From Streptococcus mitis (GTDB taxonomy: Bacteria; Bacillota; Bacilli; Lactobacillales; Streptococcaceae): a DNA stretch of 48,079 nt. Each line of letters starts with the position of its first letter. Within the stretch, counting starts at the first letter, position 1. Below, piece after piece: positions 29,961-38,474 of this stretch. The notes below the pieces were generated by a model, which saw only the letters and a program-made list of their open reading frames with translations, was not told where the DNA came from and searched no databases. Location: contig NZ_CAMIAF010000016.1 of assembly GCF_946190375.1 (NCBI RefSeq), positions 1 through 48,079 on the forward strand, written 5' to 3'. Made by a program: the position numbers and the translations under genes.

Positions 29961-31373
29961 ATGGCTGAAGAAAGAGTAGAACCAAAACCAATTGACCTTG
30001 GTGAATATAAATTTGGTTTCCATGATGATGTAGAGCCTGTCCTATCGACAGGAAAAGGATTGAACGAAGATGTCATTCGTGAACTATCAGCTGCTAAGGG
30101 AGAACCTGAGTGGATGTTAGAATTCCGTTTGAAGTCTTATGAAACCTTTAAAAAAATGCCCATGCAAACTTGGGGAGCAGACTTGTCAGAGATTGATTTT
30201 GATGACTTGATCTACTACCAAAAACCATCTGATAAACCAGCTCGTTCATGGGATGAGGTTCCTGAAAAAATCAAAGAAACCTTTGAACGTATCGGGATTC
30301 CAGAAGCTGAGCGTGCTTATCTAGCAGGTGCCTCTGCCCAGTATGAGTCAGAAGTGGTTTACCACAATATGAAGGAAGAGTTCCAGAAATTGGGGATTAT
30401 CTTTACAGATACGGATTCTGCCCTCAAGGAATACCCAGACTTGTTTAAACAATACTTTGCGAAGTTGGTACCGCCAACAGATAACAAATTGGCTGCCCTT
30501 AACTCAGCAGTATGGTCTGGTGGAACCTTTATCTACGTACCAAAAGGGGTCAAAGTAGATATCCCACTTCAAACTTACTTCCGTATCAACAACGAAAATA
30601 CTGGTCAGTTTGAACGTACCTTGATTATCGTTGATGAAGGAGCAAGTGTCCATTATGTAGAAGGATGTACAGCGCCTACTTATTCAAGTAACAGCTTGCA
30701 CGCTGCCATCGTAGAAATCTTTGCTTTGGACGGAGCTTATATGCGCTATACAACCATCCAAAACTGGTCTGATAACGTCTATAACTTGGTAACCAAACGT
30801 GCTAAAGCTCAAAAGGATGCCACTGTTGAGTGGATTGATGGTAACTTGGGTGCTAAAACAACCATGAAATACCCATCTGTTTACCTAGATGGAGAAGGGG
30901 CGCGTGGTACCATGCTCTCTATTGCCTTTGCTAATGCAGGGCAACACCAGGACACTGGTGCCAAGATGATCCACAATGCTCCACATACCAGCTCGTCTAT
31001 TGTGTCTAAATCCATCGCTAAAGGCGGAGGAAAGGTTGACTACCGTGGACAGGTAACCTTTAATAAGAACTCTAAGAAATCTGTCTCTCACATCGAATGT
31101 GATACCATTATCATGGATGACTTGTCAGCATCAGATACCATTCCATTTAATGAAATTCACAACTCACAAGTCGCTTTGGAACACGAAGCTAAGGTATCTA
31201 AGATTTCAGAAGAGCAACTCTATTACCTCATGAGCCGTGGATTGTCAGAATCTGAGGCAACTGAGATGATTGTTATGGGATTTGTGGAGCCCTTCACAAA
31301 AGAACTTCCAATGGAATATGCAGTTGAGCTGAATCGCTTGATTAGCTATGAAATGGAAGGATCAGTTGGGTAA
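29961..31373 (+). CDS. sufB: SufB, Fe-S scaffold subunit
   Basis: A 470-residue scaffold subunit on which the nascent cluster is built with SufC and SufD. The [13 protein letters not shown] region, [20 protein letters not shown] (containing the conserved Cys) and [11 protein letters not shown] are SufB hallmarks. ATG 29961 has AAAGGA eight bases upstream; the in-frame ATGs further upstream lack ribosome sites. It ends the suf operon and is followed by a hairpin at 31461-31510. Confidence 0.96.
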   Translation: MAEERVEPKPIDLGEYKFGFHDDVEPVLSTGKGLNEDVIRELSAAKGEPEWMLEFRLKSYETFKKMPMQTWGADLSEIDFDDLIYYQKPSDKPARSWDEVPEKIKETFERIGIPEAERAYLAGASAQYESEVVYHNMKEEFQKLGIIFTDTDSALKEYPDLFKQYFAKLVPPTDNKLAALNSAVWSGGTFIYVPKGVKVDIPLQTYFRINNENTGQFERTLIIVDEGASVHYVEGCTAPTYSSNSLHAAIVEIFALDGAYMRYTTIQNWSDNVYNLVTKRAKAQKDATVEWIDGNLGAKTTMKYPSVYLDGEGARGTMLSIAFANAGQHQDTGAKMIHNAPHTSSSIVSKSIAKGGGKVDYRGQVTFNKNSKKSVSHIECDTIIMDDLSASDTIPFNEIHNSQVALEHEAKVSKISEEQLYYLMSRGLSESEATEMIVMGFVEPFTKELPMEYAVELNRLISYEMEGSVG

Positions 31374-31460
31374 AATTTGTTTTTAGATTTACCCCCAATC
31401 AAGGATCTTGAAGATGAACTTGTAACAACAAGAGACTGAGAAAAAGGTTTTAAGAACAGA

Positions 31461-31510
31461 AAATGCATGATATCAGGAGCGAGCCAAAAAAACTTGATAT
31501 TATGCGTTTT
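31461..31510 (+). terminator. Terminator of the suf operon
   Basis: AAATGCATGATATCA pairs with TTGATATTATGCGTTTT in near-perfect stem form around a C/A-rich loop. The DNA between sufB and this hairpin has no ORF. Confidence 0.75.
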
Positions 31511-31619
31511 ATTGTATTCTCTAATGAAATAGAGTTTTTTCCTAAGCGCTTTTGATTTTTGATATATTTTTGTGAGGACGAAGTAAGACAATATATAAAA
31601 TAGTCAGTTCAAGCCAGGG

Positions 31620-32473
31620 TATAGTTGCTTAGTTTTAAATAAGAATATTATAATAAAGCTATGGTATATAGTACAGATTTTAAACAAGGAGCATTAGATT
31701 ACATTAAAGAGGGACATAGCCATGTCGAAGCAGCTAAAGTTTTTGATGTTGGCGTCAAAACTCTCTTCACGTGGGAAAAGAAAGACGTGAACAAGGACAC
31801 TTAGAGCGGAAAAAGCGAGTCGTCACAAAGCGGAAAATCCCTTTAGAGGAATTGAAAGCCTTTGTAGAGGCTCATCCAGACGCTTTTTTACGGGAAATTG
31901 CGGCACATTTTGATTGTGTTGTTCCTTCAGTATGGACAGCTTTAAAGCAGATTAAGGACACCAGAAAGTCGCTGAGTTTCTTGATATTTTGGATAACCTA
32001 AAAGATTTACCAGTCGTATATATTGACGAAACAGGAATCGACCACTACCTCTATCGTCCTTATGCACGGGCTCCTATAGAGGAGAAAGTCTATGAAAAGA
32101 TTAGCGAACGGTGTTTTGAGCGGACTTCAATTGTTGCAGGACAGGTAGACGGAGAGTTTATAGCTCCCATGATTTACGAGGAAAGTATGACAATCGATTT
32201 CTTTGTGGAGTGGTTTAAAACGTAACTCCTGCCTGCTTTGAAGACACCTCATGTCATTGTCATGGACAATGCTAGTTTTCATCCCAAGAACATTTTGGAT
32301 GAACTCTGTATCCAAAATAGACACTTTCTCTTACCTCTACCACCTCATTCACCAGATTTGAATCCTATTGAGCAAGTTTGAGATATTTTGAAGAAGAAAG
32401 TGACGGATTTATTAAGGGAAGTTCCAAATATTTTTGAATGTTTGGAACGCTTTTTTAAAACTAAATGACTATA
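31620..32473 (+). mobile_element. Complete but decayed IS630-family element
   Basis: The ends TATAGTTGCTTAGTTTTAAA (31620-31639) and the reverse complement of the right end (TATAGTCATTTAGTTTTAAA) differ at three positions and are TA-bounded, as expected of IS630/Tc1-type transposition. The element is 854 bp long. The transposase inside carries frameshifts and stops. Confidence 0.8.
31662..32467 (+). pseudogene. IS630-family transposase, frameshifted
   Basis: The frame opens MVYSTDFKQGALDYIKEG and shifts after about 40 codons to the phase of ERKKRVVTKRKIPLEELKAF. It shifts again to give YIDETGIDHYLYRPYARAP (a DDE core), stops at about 32223, resumes as LLPALKTPHVIVMDNASFHP, and stops once more inside IEQV*DILKK. 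At least two frameshifts and two stops mean that it is dead. The ORF is unrelated in phase to its neighbours. Confidence 0.85.
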
Positions 32474-32539
32474 ATTATAAAATGCTTATAGATTTTGATT
32501 TAAAATGAGTCAAAAAGCCGTTGCAAAGCGGTTTTTTGT

Positions 32540-32545
32540 TATAAT
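32540..32545 (+). promoter_or_regulatory. -10 box of the DUF2829 operon
   Basis: TATAAT four bases before an ATG at 32549. Because transcription should begin after that ATG, the AAAGGAG-preceded ATG at 32579 is the likely start. Confidence 0.65.
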
Positions 32546-32578
32546 TAAATGAAGAATGTAGAATTAAAGGAGAATAAC

Positions 32579-32815
32579 ATGACTTTTGAAGAAATTCTGC
32601 CTGGCTTAAAGGCTAAGAAAAAATATGTACGCACTGGTTGGGGAGGGGCGGAAAACTATGTCCAAATCTTTGACACTATCGAGCAAAATGGGGTTGCGCT
32701 TGAAGTAACGCCCTATTTCCTAATCAACGTATCTGGGGAGGGAGAAGGTTTTTCCATGTGGAGTCCGACACCTTGTGATGTTTTGGCGACAGATTGGGTA
32801 GAAGTGCATGACTAG
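32579..32815 (+). CDS. DUF2829 (Tad2-like) small protein
   Basis: A 78-residue protein, MTFEEILPGLKAKKKYVRTG followed by WGGAENYVQIF and ending SPTPCDVLATDWVEVHD. The MTFEE..L..G/KK..R..W opening and the D.LA.DW ending are hallmarks of DUF2829, the family that includes the phage Thoeris antagonist Tad2. Tad2 works by sequestering a NAD-derived signal; whether this chromosomal member binds any nucleotide is unknown. ATG 32579 follows AAAGGAG. The last codons overlap the SDR start by 8 bp, so the two are translationally coupled. Confidence 0.78.
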   Translation: MTFEEILPGLKAKKKYVRTGWGGAENYVQIFDTIEQNGVALEVTPYFLINVSGEGEGFSMWSPTPCDVLATDWVEVHD

Positions 32816-33506
32816 GCGTGTACTCATTACAGGAGTGAGTTCAGGTATCGGATTGGCTCAGGCTCGACTTTTTTTAGAGAAGGACTATCAAGTTTATGGA
32901 GTGGACCAAGGTGAAAATCCATTCCTACAAGGTGATTTCCATTTTTTACAGAGAGATTTGACCTTGGACTTGGAGCCTATTTTTGACTGGTGTCCTCAGG
33001 TTGATGTTTTGTGCAATACTGCTGGAGTTTTGGATGATTATAAACCACTTTTGGAGCAATCAGCCCAGGAAATTCAAGAGATTTTTGAAATAAACTACGT
33101 GACTCCTGTTGAGTTGACTCGCTATTATTTGACACAAATGCTGGAAAATAAAAAGGGGGCCATTATCAATATGTGTTCTATCGCTTCTAGTCTAGCAGGC
33201 GGTGGTGGACACGCCTATACTTCTTCGAAGCACGCCCTAGCTGGCTTTACCAAGCAGTTGGCTCTAGACTATGCAGAAGCTGGTATTCAGGTCTTTGGTA
33301 TTGCTCCAGGAGCAGTCAAGACGGGTATGACCGCTGCCGACTTTGAGCCAGGTGGATTGGCTGACTGGGTGGCGAGTGAAACGCCAATCAAGCGCTGGAT
33401 TGAACCAGAGGAAGTGGCAGAAGTCAGTCTCTTGTTGGCCAGTGGAAAGGCATCTGCCATGCAAGGACAAATTCTGACAATAGATGGTGGCTGGTCTTTG
33501 AAGTAG
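32808..33506 (+). CDS. SDR-family oxidoreductase (FabG-like)
   Basis: A 232-residue short-chain dehydrogenase. The cofactor loop is TGVSSGIG (about 8-15), the catalytic Ser is in CSIASS, and Tyr-x3-Lys lies in YTSSKHALAG. The C-terminal IDGGWSLK is typical. It is shorter than housekeeping FabG and stands outside the fatty-acid gene cluster, so 3-oxoacyl-ACP reduction should not be assumed. It overlaps the DUF2829 gene and precedes a small ORF by 10 bp. Confidence 0.87.
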   Translation: MTRRVLITGVSSGIGLAQARLFLEKDYQVYGVDQGENPFLQGDFHFLQRDLTLDLEPIFDWCPQVDVLCNTAGVLDDYKPLLEQSAQEIQEIFEINYVTPVELTRYYLTQMLENKKGAIINMCSIASSLAGGGGHAYTSSKHALAGFTKQLALDYAEAGIQVFGIAPGAVKTGMTAADFEPGGLADWVASETPIKRWIEPEEVAEVSLLLASGKASAMQGQILTIDGGWSLK

Positions 33507-33516
33507 GAGTAATTGG

Positions 33517-33633
33517 ATGGAAATCAAAAATCACAGAAGAGAATGCATCGCCACTAGTCCTGAAAGTCAAAGCAGAATTATTAGGATTTCCATAATTGGA
33601 CAAGACCTCTTACATGAATTGGAAGGTGAATGA
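33517..33633 (+). CDS. Small 38-residue ORF in the operon
   Basis: The frame MEIKNHRRECIATSPESQSR (continuing to HELEGE) starts 10 bp after the SDR stop with GTAGGAG ahead of it. It ends in an ATGATGA overlap with the next gene, a typical coupling arrangement. I recognise no family. It could be the remnant of a longer N-terminal domain of the following protein or a short leader that couples translation. Confidence 0.4.
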   Translation: MEIKNHRRECIATSPESQSRIIRISIIGQDLLHELEGE

Positions 33634-34517
33634 TGAGAAACCAACTAGCTCTTAGTGGCGAAAAAATTATTGCAAAAGTTTACCCCCAACTATTTCACCA
33701 CATTGGCATGATTCGTGGGGAATATTTGTTGAGAGAGTTCAATCAAAACATCCTGTTACCAAGTTGTCAGGCATTTGTAAAAGATTATCTAGACACTATT
33801 TGCTTCTTGTACTCAGATGAAGAGGTTTGGTATCGTTTTTCAGAGTTAACAAATACAGAAGCCAATTGTTTAGAGGGGACTAAAGAGTATTTTGACGAAA
33901 ATCATCCCTTGTTTGGCTATAGAGGAACTAGGCGTTTGCTGGCGTGTCCGGATGAATTTCAGACTGAAGCACATGTCGTTACAGAAGTTTATCAAATCAA
34001 TCCCAATCTATCTCTTATCTTTCCTTTTGTCAATGATGCTGAACAGTTAAAACAAGCTATTAGAGTATTGCGCCAGCATGGTTTTACTGGGAAAGTCGGC
34101 ACTATGATTGAATTACCGTCAGCGTATTTTGACTTGGACAGAATAATGGAAACAGGCATTTCAAAGATTGTAGTCGGAATGAATGATTTGACTTCTTTTG
34201 TTTTTGCCACTGTAAGAAACAGTCAATGGCATGATATGGAAAGTCCAATAATGTTAGATATGCTGAGACAGATGCAGGATAAAGCAAGGATGAAAAAGAT
34301 TGATTTTGCTGTAGCAGGATATCTGAATGTTTCTTTCATACAAAAAATGAATCAGTTGGGTATCAAGTGCATTATTCACTACAGTTCTATTCTAGAGATT
34401 TTTGATTTAGAAATTGACCATGCAGATCATCTTAAACACATAAAAGAAGAAAGTAAAAAATCACAAAGGAGCGCCCATGACACCGCAAGAAATGTGGAAT
34501 GCATACAAGAAAATTAA
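33630..34517 (+). CDS. Orphan PEP-utilising-enzyme-like TIM barrel
   Basis: A 295-residue protein that resembles only the C-terminal PEP-binding barrel of PEP synthase, PPDK and PTS enzyme I. FGYRGTRRLL (about 91-100), FPFVNDAEQLKQ, GTMIELPSAYF and VGMNDLTSFVFATVRN are aligned signatures. The swivelling phospho-His domain and the N-terminal ATP or HPr domain are missing. The conserved catalytic Cys loop (CG..PSD in relatives) is replaced by GYLNVSFIQ. It may therefore bind but not process PEP or pyruvate. The last 41 bp overlap the ASCH gene start. Confidence 0.75.
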   Translation: MMRNQLALSGEKIIAKVYPQLFHHIGMIRGEYLLREFNQNILLPSCQAFVKDYLDTICFLYSDEEVWYRFSELTNTEANCLEGTKEYFDENHPLFGYRGTRRLLACPDEFQTEAHVVTEVYQINPNLSLIFPFVNDAEQLKQAIRVLRQHGFTGKVGTMIELPSAYFDLDRIMETGISKIVVGMNDLTSFVFATVRNSQWHDMESPIMLDMLRQMQDKARMKKIDFAVAGYLNVSFIQKMNQLGIKCIIHYSSILEIFDLEIDHADHLKHIKEESKKSQRSAHDTARNVECIQEN

Positions 34518-34917
34518 CCCCTCTATCGGAGATGAAATCGATGCTTGGGCTTTTGGAGTGGAACCAGACCTTTTAGCAGATTTGGTTTTAAAAGGCGAAA
34601 AGACTGCAACAGCTTCAGCCTACGACCTTTACGCACTAGAAGGCGAACTTCTTCCGCAAGAAGGCACCTTTGACATCATTTTAGACAGTCAAAATCAGGC
34701 TGTCTGCATTGTCGAAATTACAAGGGTTTCCGTTCAGCCCTTTAATCAAGTTTCTGCGCAACATGCCTTTAATGAAGGGGAAGGTGACAAATCCCTAGCC
34801 TATTGGCGTCAGGTTCATGAGGATTGTTTCGCCGAGTGGCTGAGGGAGGCAGGACAGACTTTTACACCTGACAGCAAGGTTGTTTTAGAAGAATTTCGCA
34901 AGGTCTACCCCCTGTAG
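34477..34917 (+). CDS. ASCH-domain protein
   Basis: A 146-residue ASCH domain protein, a PUA-related fold that binds RNA or modified nucleosides. WAFGVEPDLLADLVLKGEKT (about 25-44) and EITRVSVQPFNQVSAQHAF are typical blocks, as is the EGEGDKSLAYWR segment. Some ASCH proteins are N4-acetylcytidine amidohydrolases; the substrate here is not evident. AAAGGAG lies before ATG 34477, inside the preceding gene. It is the last gene of the operon, and the pepN promoter begins 60 bp further on. Confidence 0.82.
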   Translation: MTPQEMWNAYKKINPSIGDEIDAWAFGVEPDLLADLVLKGEKTATASAYDLYALEGELLPQEGTFDIILDSQNQAVCIVEITRVSVQPFNQVSAQHAFNEGEGDKSLAYWRQVHEDCFAEWLREAGQTFTPDSKVVLEEFRKVYPL

Positions 34918-34978
34918 ACTGTTAGACGGAAGAAAGTTTTAGAAATCGCTGTCCAATCCTTTTTTCTCAAGCAAAACA

Positions 34979-34987
34979 TGATATAAT
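34979..34987 (+). promoter_or_regulatory. pepN extended -10
   Basis: TGATATAAT at 34979-34987, 53 bp before the pepN start. Confidence 0.7.
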
Positions 34988-35039
34988 AAGTTTGTTTGAA
35001 GAAGAGCAGCAGCTCTTAAACTTAGAATAGGAGAAAACT

Positions 35040-37586
35040 ATGCAAGCAGTTGAACATTTTATTAAGCAATTTGTTCCTGAACATTATGATTTATTTTTAG
35101 ACTTGAGTCGTGAGACCAAGACGTTTTCAGGGAAGGTGACCATCACTGGTCAAGCACAGAGTGACCGTATTTCCCTCCACCAAAAAGGCTTGGAAATCGC
35201 TTCTATAGAAGTTGCAGGTCAAGCTCGTCCATTTACAGTTGACCATGATAATGAAGCCCTTCATTTTGAACTTGCAGAAGCAGGTCAAGTTGAAGTGGTT
35301 ATCGCTTTCTCAGGAAAAATTACAGACAACATGACAGGGATTTACCCTTCTTACTATACTGTTGATGGAGTTAAGAAGGAAGTCTTGTCTACTCAATTTG
35401 AGAGCCATTTTGCGCGCGAAGCCTTCCCATGTGTGGATGAGCCAGAAGCCAAAGCAACTTTTGACCTCTCTCTACGTTTTGACCAAGCAGAAGATGAATT
35501 GGCCTTGTCTAACATGCCAGAAATCGATGTTGAAAACCGTAAGGAAACAGGTATCTGGAAGTTTGAGACAACACCTCGCATGTCTTCTTACTTGTTGGCC
35601 TTTGTTGCGGGTGATTTGCAAGGGGTAACGGCTAAAACTAAAAACGGTACCCTCGTAGGTGTCTACTCAACCAAAGCCCATCCACTATCTAACCTTGATT
35701 TCTCACTTGATATCGCCGTTCGCTCTATCGAGTTTTACGAAGATTACTACGGAGTTAAGTACCCAATTCCTCAATCTCTCCACATCGCCCTTCCTGACTT
35801 CTCAGCAGGTGCTATGGAAAACTGGGGTCTGGTAACTTATCGTGAAGTCTACTTGGTTGTGGATGAGAACTCTACCTTTGCCAGCCGTCAACAGGTAGCT
35901 CTTGTCATTGCTCACGAACTTGCTCACCAATGGTTTGGTAACCTTGTGACTATGAAGTGGTGGGATGACCTCTGGCTCAATGAAAGCTTCGCGAACATGA
36001 TGGAATACGTCTGTGTGGATGCCATCGAGTCAAGTTGGAATATCTTTGAAGATTTCCAAACAGGTGGAGTACCTCTCGCTCTTGAACGCGATGCGACGGA
36101 TGGCGTTCAATCTGTTCACGTTGAAGTCAAACACCCAGATGAAATCAATACGCTCTTTGATGGAGCTATCGTCTATGCCAAAGGAAGTCGCCTCATGCAC
36201 ATGCTTCGTCGTTGGTTAGGGGATGCTGATTTTGCCAAAGGTTTGCACGCTTACTTTGAAAAACACCAATACGGAAATACCATTGGTCGTAACCTTTGGA
36301 ATGCTCTCGGACAAGCATCTGGTCGTGATGTAGCAGCCTTCATGGATTCTTGGTTGGAGCAACCTGGTTATCCAGTCCTTACTGTCACAGTTGAAAATGA
36401 TGTATTGAAGATTTCGCAAAAACAATTCTTTATCGGTGAACACGAAGATAAGAACCGACTTTGGGTAGTGCCACTCAATAGCAACTGGAAAGGTTTACCT
36501 GATACACTTGAAACTGAAAGTATCGAAATCCCTGGCTATGCAGCACTTCTTGCTGAAAATGAAGGAGCACTTCGTCTCAACACTGAAAATACAGCCCACT
36601 ACATTACAGACTATCAAGGTCAATTACTTGATGCTGTGCTTGCAGACCTAGTAGAACTTGATAACACAAGTAAACTTCAAATCGTCCAAGAACGTCGTTT
36701 GCTTGCTGAAGCAGGGCACATTTCCTATGCTGATTTGCTCCCTGTCCTTGATAAACTTGCTAAAGAAGAATCTTACCTTGTCGTTTCAGCTGTTTCTCAA
36801 GTGATTTCTGCTCTTGAGCGTTTTATCGATGAAGGTACAGAAGCTGAAAGAGCCTTCAAAGCCTTGGTTGCTAAATTGGCTCGTCACAATTATGACCGTC
36901 TTGGTTTTGAAGCTAAAGACGGAGAATCAGATGAGGATGAATTGGTTCGTCAGCTGGCTGTTTCTATGATGATTCGCTCAAATGATGCAGCAGCTAGCCA
37001 AGTCGCTAGCCAAATCTTCGAAGCTCACAAGGATCATCTTGCAGGACTTCCAGCAGCTATTCGCTCACAAGTCCTGATCAATGAGATGAAACATCACGAG
37101 ACCAAAGACTTGTTAGCACTTTATCTTGATACTTATACGCACGCAACAGATGCTGTCTTTAAACGTCAGTTGGCAGCCGCTCTTGCCTATAGTAAAGATG
37201 CGGACAATATCCAAACCTTGATTGCTGCTTGGAAGGACAAATTTGTGGTGAAACCGCAGGACTTGTCTGCTTGGTATTACCAATTCCTAGCTCACCAAGC
37301 AACTCAGGAAACAGCTTGGTCTTGGGCGCGTGAAAACTGGGCTTGGATTAAGGCAGCTCTTGGAGGAGATATGAGCTTTGATAGCTTTGTTATCCTTCCT
37401 GCGCATGTATTTAAGACTCAGCAACGTTTGGCAGAGTACAAGGAATTTTTTGAGCCACAACTTTCTGACCTTGCTCTTAGCCGTAACATCGGTATGGGAA
37501 TCAAGGAAATTGCAGCGCGTGTTGACTTGATTAACCGTGAAAAAGCTGCAGTGGAAGTAGTCGTTCTTCAATACGGAAACGCATAA
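35040..37586 (+). CDS. pepN: Aminopeptidase N (M1 family)
   Basis: An 848-residue cytoplasmic zinc aminopeptidase that removes N-terminal residues from peptides, mainly those brought in by oligopeptide uptake. GAMENWG (about 258-264) binds the substrate N-terminus. HELAHQWFGN (about 291-300) with the downstream WLNESFAN supplies the zinc ligands and catalytic Glu. The C-terminal half is the helical ERAP1-like domain. It starts after AGGAG and is transcribed alone. The terminator arms at its end are separated by a BOX element. Confidence 0.97.
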   Translation: MQAVEHFIKQFVPEHYDLFLDLSRETKTFSGKVTITGQAQSDRISLHQKGLEIASIEVAGQARPFTVDHDNEALHFELAEAGQVEVVIAFSGKITDNMTGIYPSYYTVDGVKKEVLSTQFESHFAREAFPCVDEPEAKATFDLSLRFDQAEDELALSNMPEIDVENRKETGIWKFETTPRMSSYLLAFVAGDLQGVTAKTKNGTLVGVYSTKAHPLSNLDFSLDIAVRSIEFYEDYYGVKYPIPQSLHIALPDFSAGAMENWGLVTYREVYLVVDENSTFASRQQVALVIAHELAHQWFGNLVTMKWWDDLWLNESFANMMEYVCVDAIESSWNIFEDFQTGGVPLALERDATDGVQSVHVEVKHPDEINTLFDGAIVYAKGSRLMHMLRRWLGDADFAKGLHAYFEKHQYGNTIGRNLWNALGQASGRDVAAFMDSWLEQPGYPVLTVTVENDVLKISQKQFFIGEHEDKNRLWVVPLNSNWKGLPDTLETESIEIPGYAALLAENEGALRLNTENTAHYITDYQGQLLDAVLADLVELDNTSKLQIVQERRLLAEAGHISYADLLPVLDKLAKEESYLVVSAVSQVISALERFIDEGTEAERAFKALVAKLARHNYDRLGFEAKDGESDEDELVRQLAVSMMIRSNDAAASQVASQIFEAHKDHLAGLPAAIRSQVLINEMKHHETKDLLALYLDTYTHATDAVFKRQLAAALAYSKDADNIQTLIAAWKDKFVVKPQDLSAWYYQFLAHQATQETAWSWARENWAWIKAALGGDMSFDSFVILPAHVFKTQQRLAEYKEFFEPQLSDLALSRNIGMGIKEIAARVDLINREKAAVEVVVLQYGNA

Positions 37587-37605
37587 ATAAGCCTAAAATA
37601 AAAAG

Positions 37606-37753
37606 AAAACTCAGCTATCTCATGTAAAACTCTTCGAAAATCAAATTCAAACCACGTCAGCGTCGCCTTACCGTACTCAAGTACAGCCTGCGGCTAGCTT
37701 CCTAGTTTGCTCTTTGATTTTCATTGAGTATAAAATGCAGAGAGTTGAGTTTT
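37606..37753 (+). terminator. pepN terminator arms split by a BOX
   Basis: AAAACTCAGCTATCT (37606-37620) and AGAGAGTTGAGTTTT (37739-37753) are complementary at 13 of 15 positions and end in a T run. A BOX occupies the interval between them. Confidence 0.6.
37628..37731 (+). repeat. BOX element without boxB (A-C)
   Basis: Short BOX with boxA (ACTCTTCGAAAATC..GCCTTACCGTA) joined almost directly to boxC (GCCTGCGGCTAGC..CATTGAGTA). It has no boxB palindrome. Confidence 0.9.
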
Positions 37754-37775
37754 TTTAAGGCAAATTTGGTATAAT
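37754..37775 (+). promoter_or_regulatory. ciaRH promoter with CiaR-like direct repeat
   Basis: TTTAAG (37754-37759), five bases, then TTTGGT (37765-37770), next to TATAAT (37770-37775). CiaR is known to bind TTTAAG-N5-TTTAAG about 10 bp from the -10, so this resembles an autoregulated site with a weak second half. Confidence 0.6.
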
Positions 37776-37799
37776 GGTTTTAATAAGGAGGAGTTTCTC

Positions 37800-38474
37800 A
37801 TGATAAAAATCTTATTGGTTGAGGATGACCTAGGCCTGTCAAATTCAGTATTTGACTTTTTAGACGATTTTGCGGATGTCATGCAGGTATTTGATGGGGA
37901 AGAAGGTCTCTACGAAGCTGAGAGTGGAGTCTATGATTTGATTTTGCTCGATTTGATGTTACCTGAAAAAAATGGCTTCCAAGTCTTGAAAGAATTGCGT
38001 GAAAAGGGAATTACGACACCAGTTCTGATTATGACTGCCAAGGAAAGTTTGGATGACAAGGGACATGGATTTGAACTGGGAGCGGATGACTATCTGACCA
38101 AACCTTTCTACTTAGAAGAACTCAAAATGCGGATTCAAGCCCTTCTCAAACGTTCAGGTAAGTTTAATGAAAATACGCTATCTTATGGAGATATTCTCAT
38201 CAATTTATCAACAAATACCGTTAAGGTTGAAGATACTCCTGTCGAATTGCTGGGGAAAGAGTTCGATTTACTAGTTTATTTCCTTCAAAATCAAAATGTT
38301 ATTTTGCCTAAGACTCAGATTTTTGATCGTCTATGGGGATTTGATAGTGACACAACGATTTCAGTTGTCGAAGTCTATGTTTCAAAAGTCCGTAAGAAAT
38401 TAAAAGGAACCACTTTTGCAGAGAATTTGCAAACCTTGCGCAGTGTTGGGTATATTTTAAAAGATGTTCAGTAA
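37800..38474 (+). CDS. ciaR: Response regulator CiaR
   Basis: A 224-residue OmpR-type regulator: receiver domain with the phosphorylated Asp51 (LLDLMLPEK) and the K in LTKPF, then a winged-helix DNA-binding domain. In S. pneumoniae CiaR controls competence, bacteriocin expression, stress tolerance and five small RNAs. Its stop overlaps the ciaH start by 11 bp. The promoter carries the TTTAAG repeat described above. Confidence 0.95.
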   Translation: MIKILLVEDDLGLSNSVFDFLDDFADVMQVFDGEEGLYEAESGVYDLILLDLMLPEKNGFQVLKELREKGITTPVLIMTAKESLDDKGHGFELGADDYLTKPFYLEELKMRIQALLKRSGKFNENTLSYGDILINLSTNTVKVEDTPVELLGKEFDLLVYFLQNQNVILPKTQIFDRLWGFDSDTTISVVEVYVSKVRKKLKGTTFAENLQTLRSVGYILKDVQ

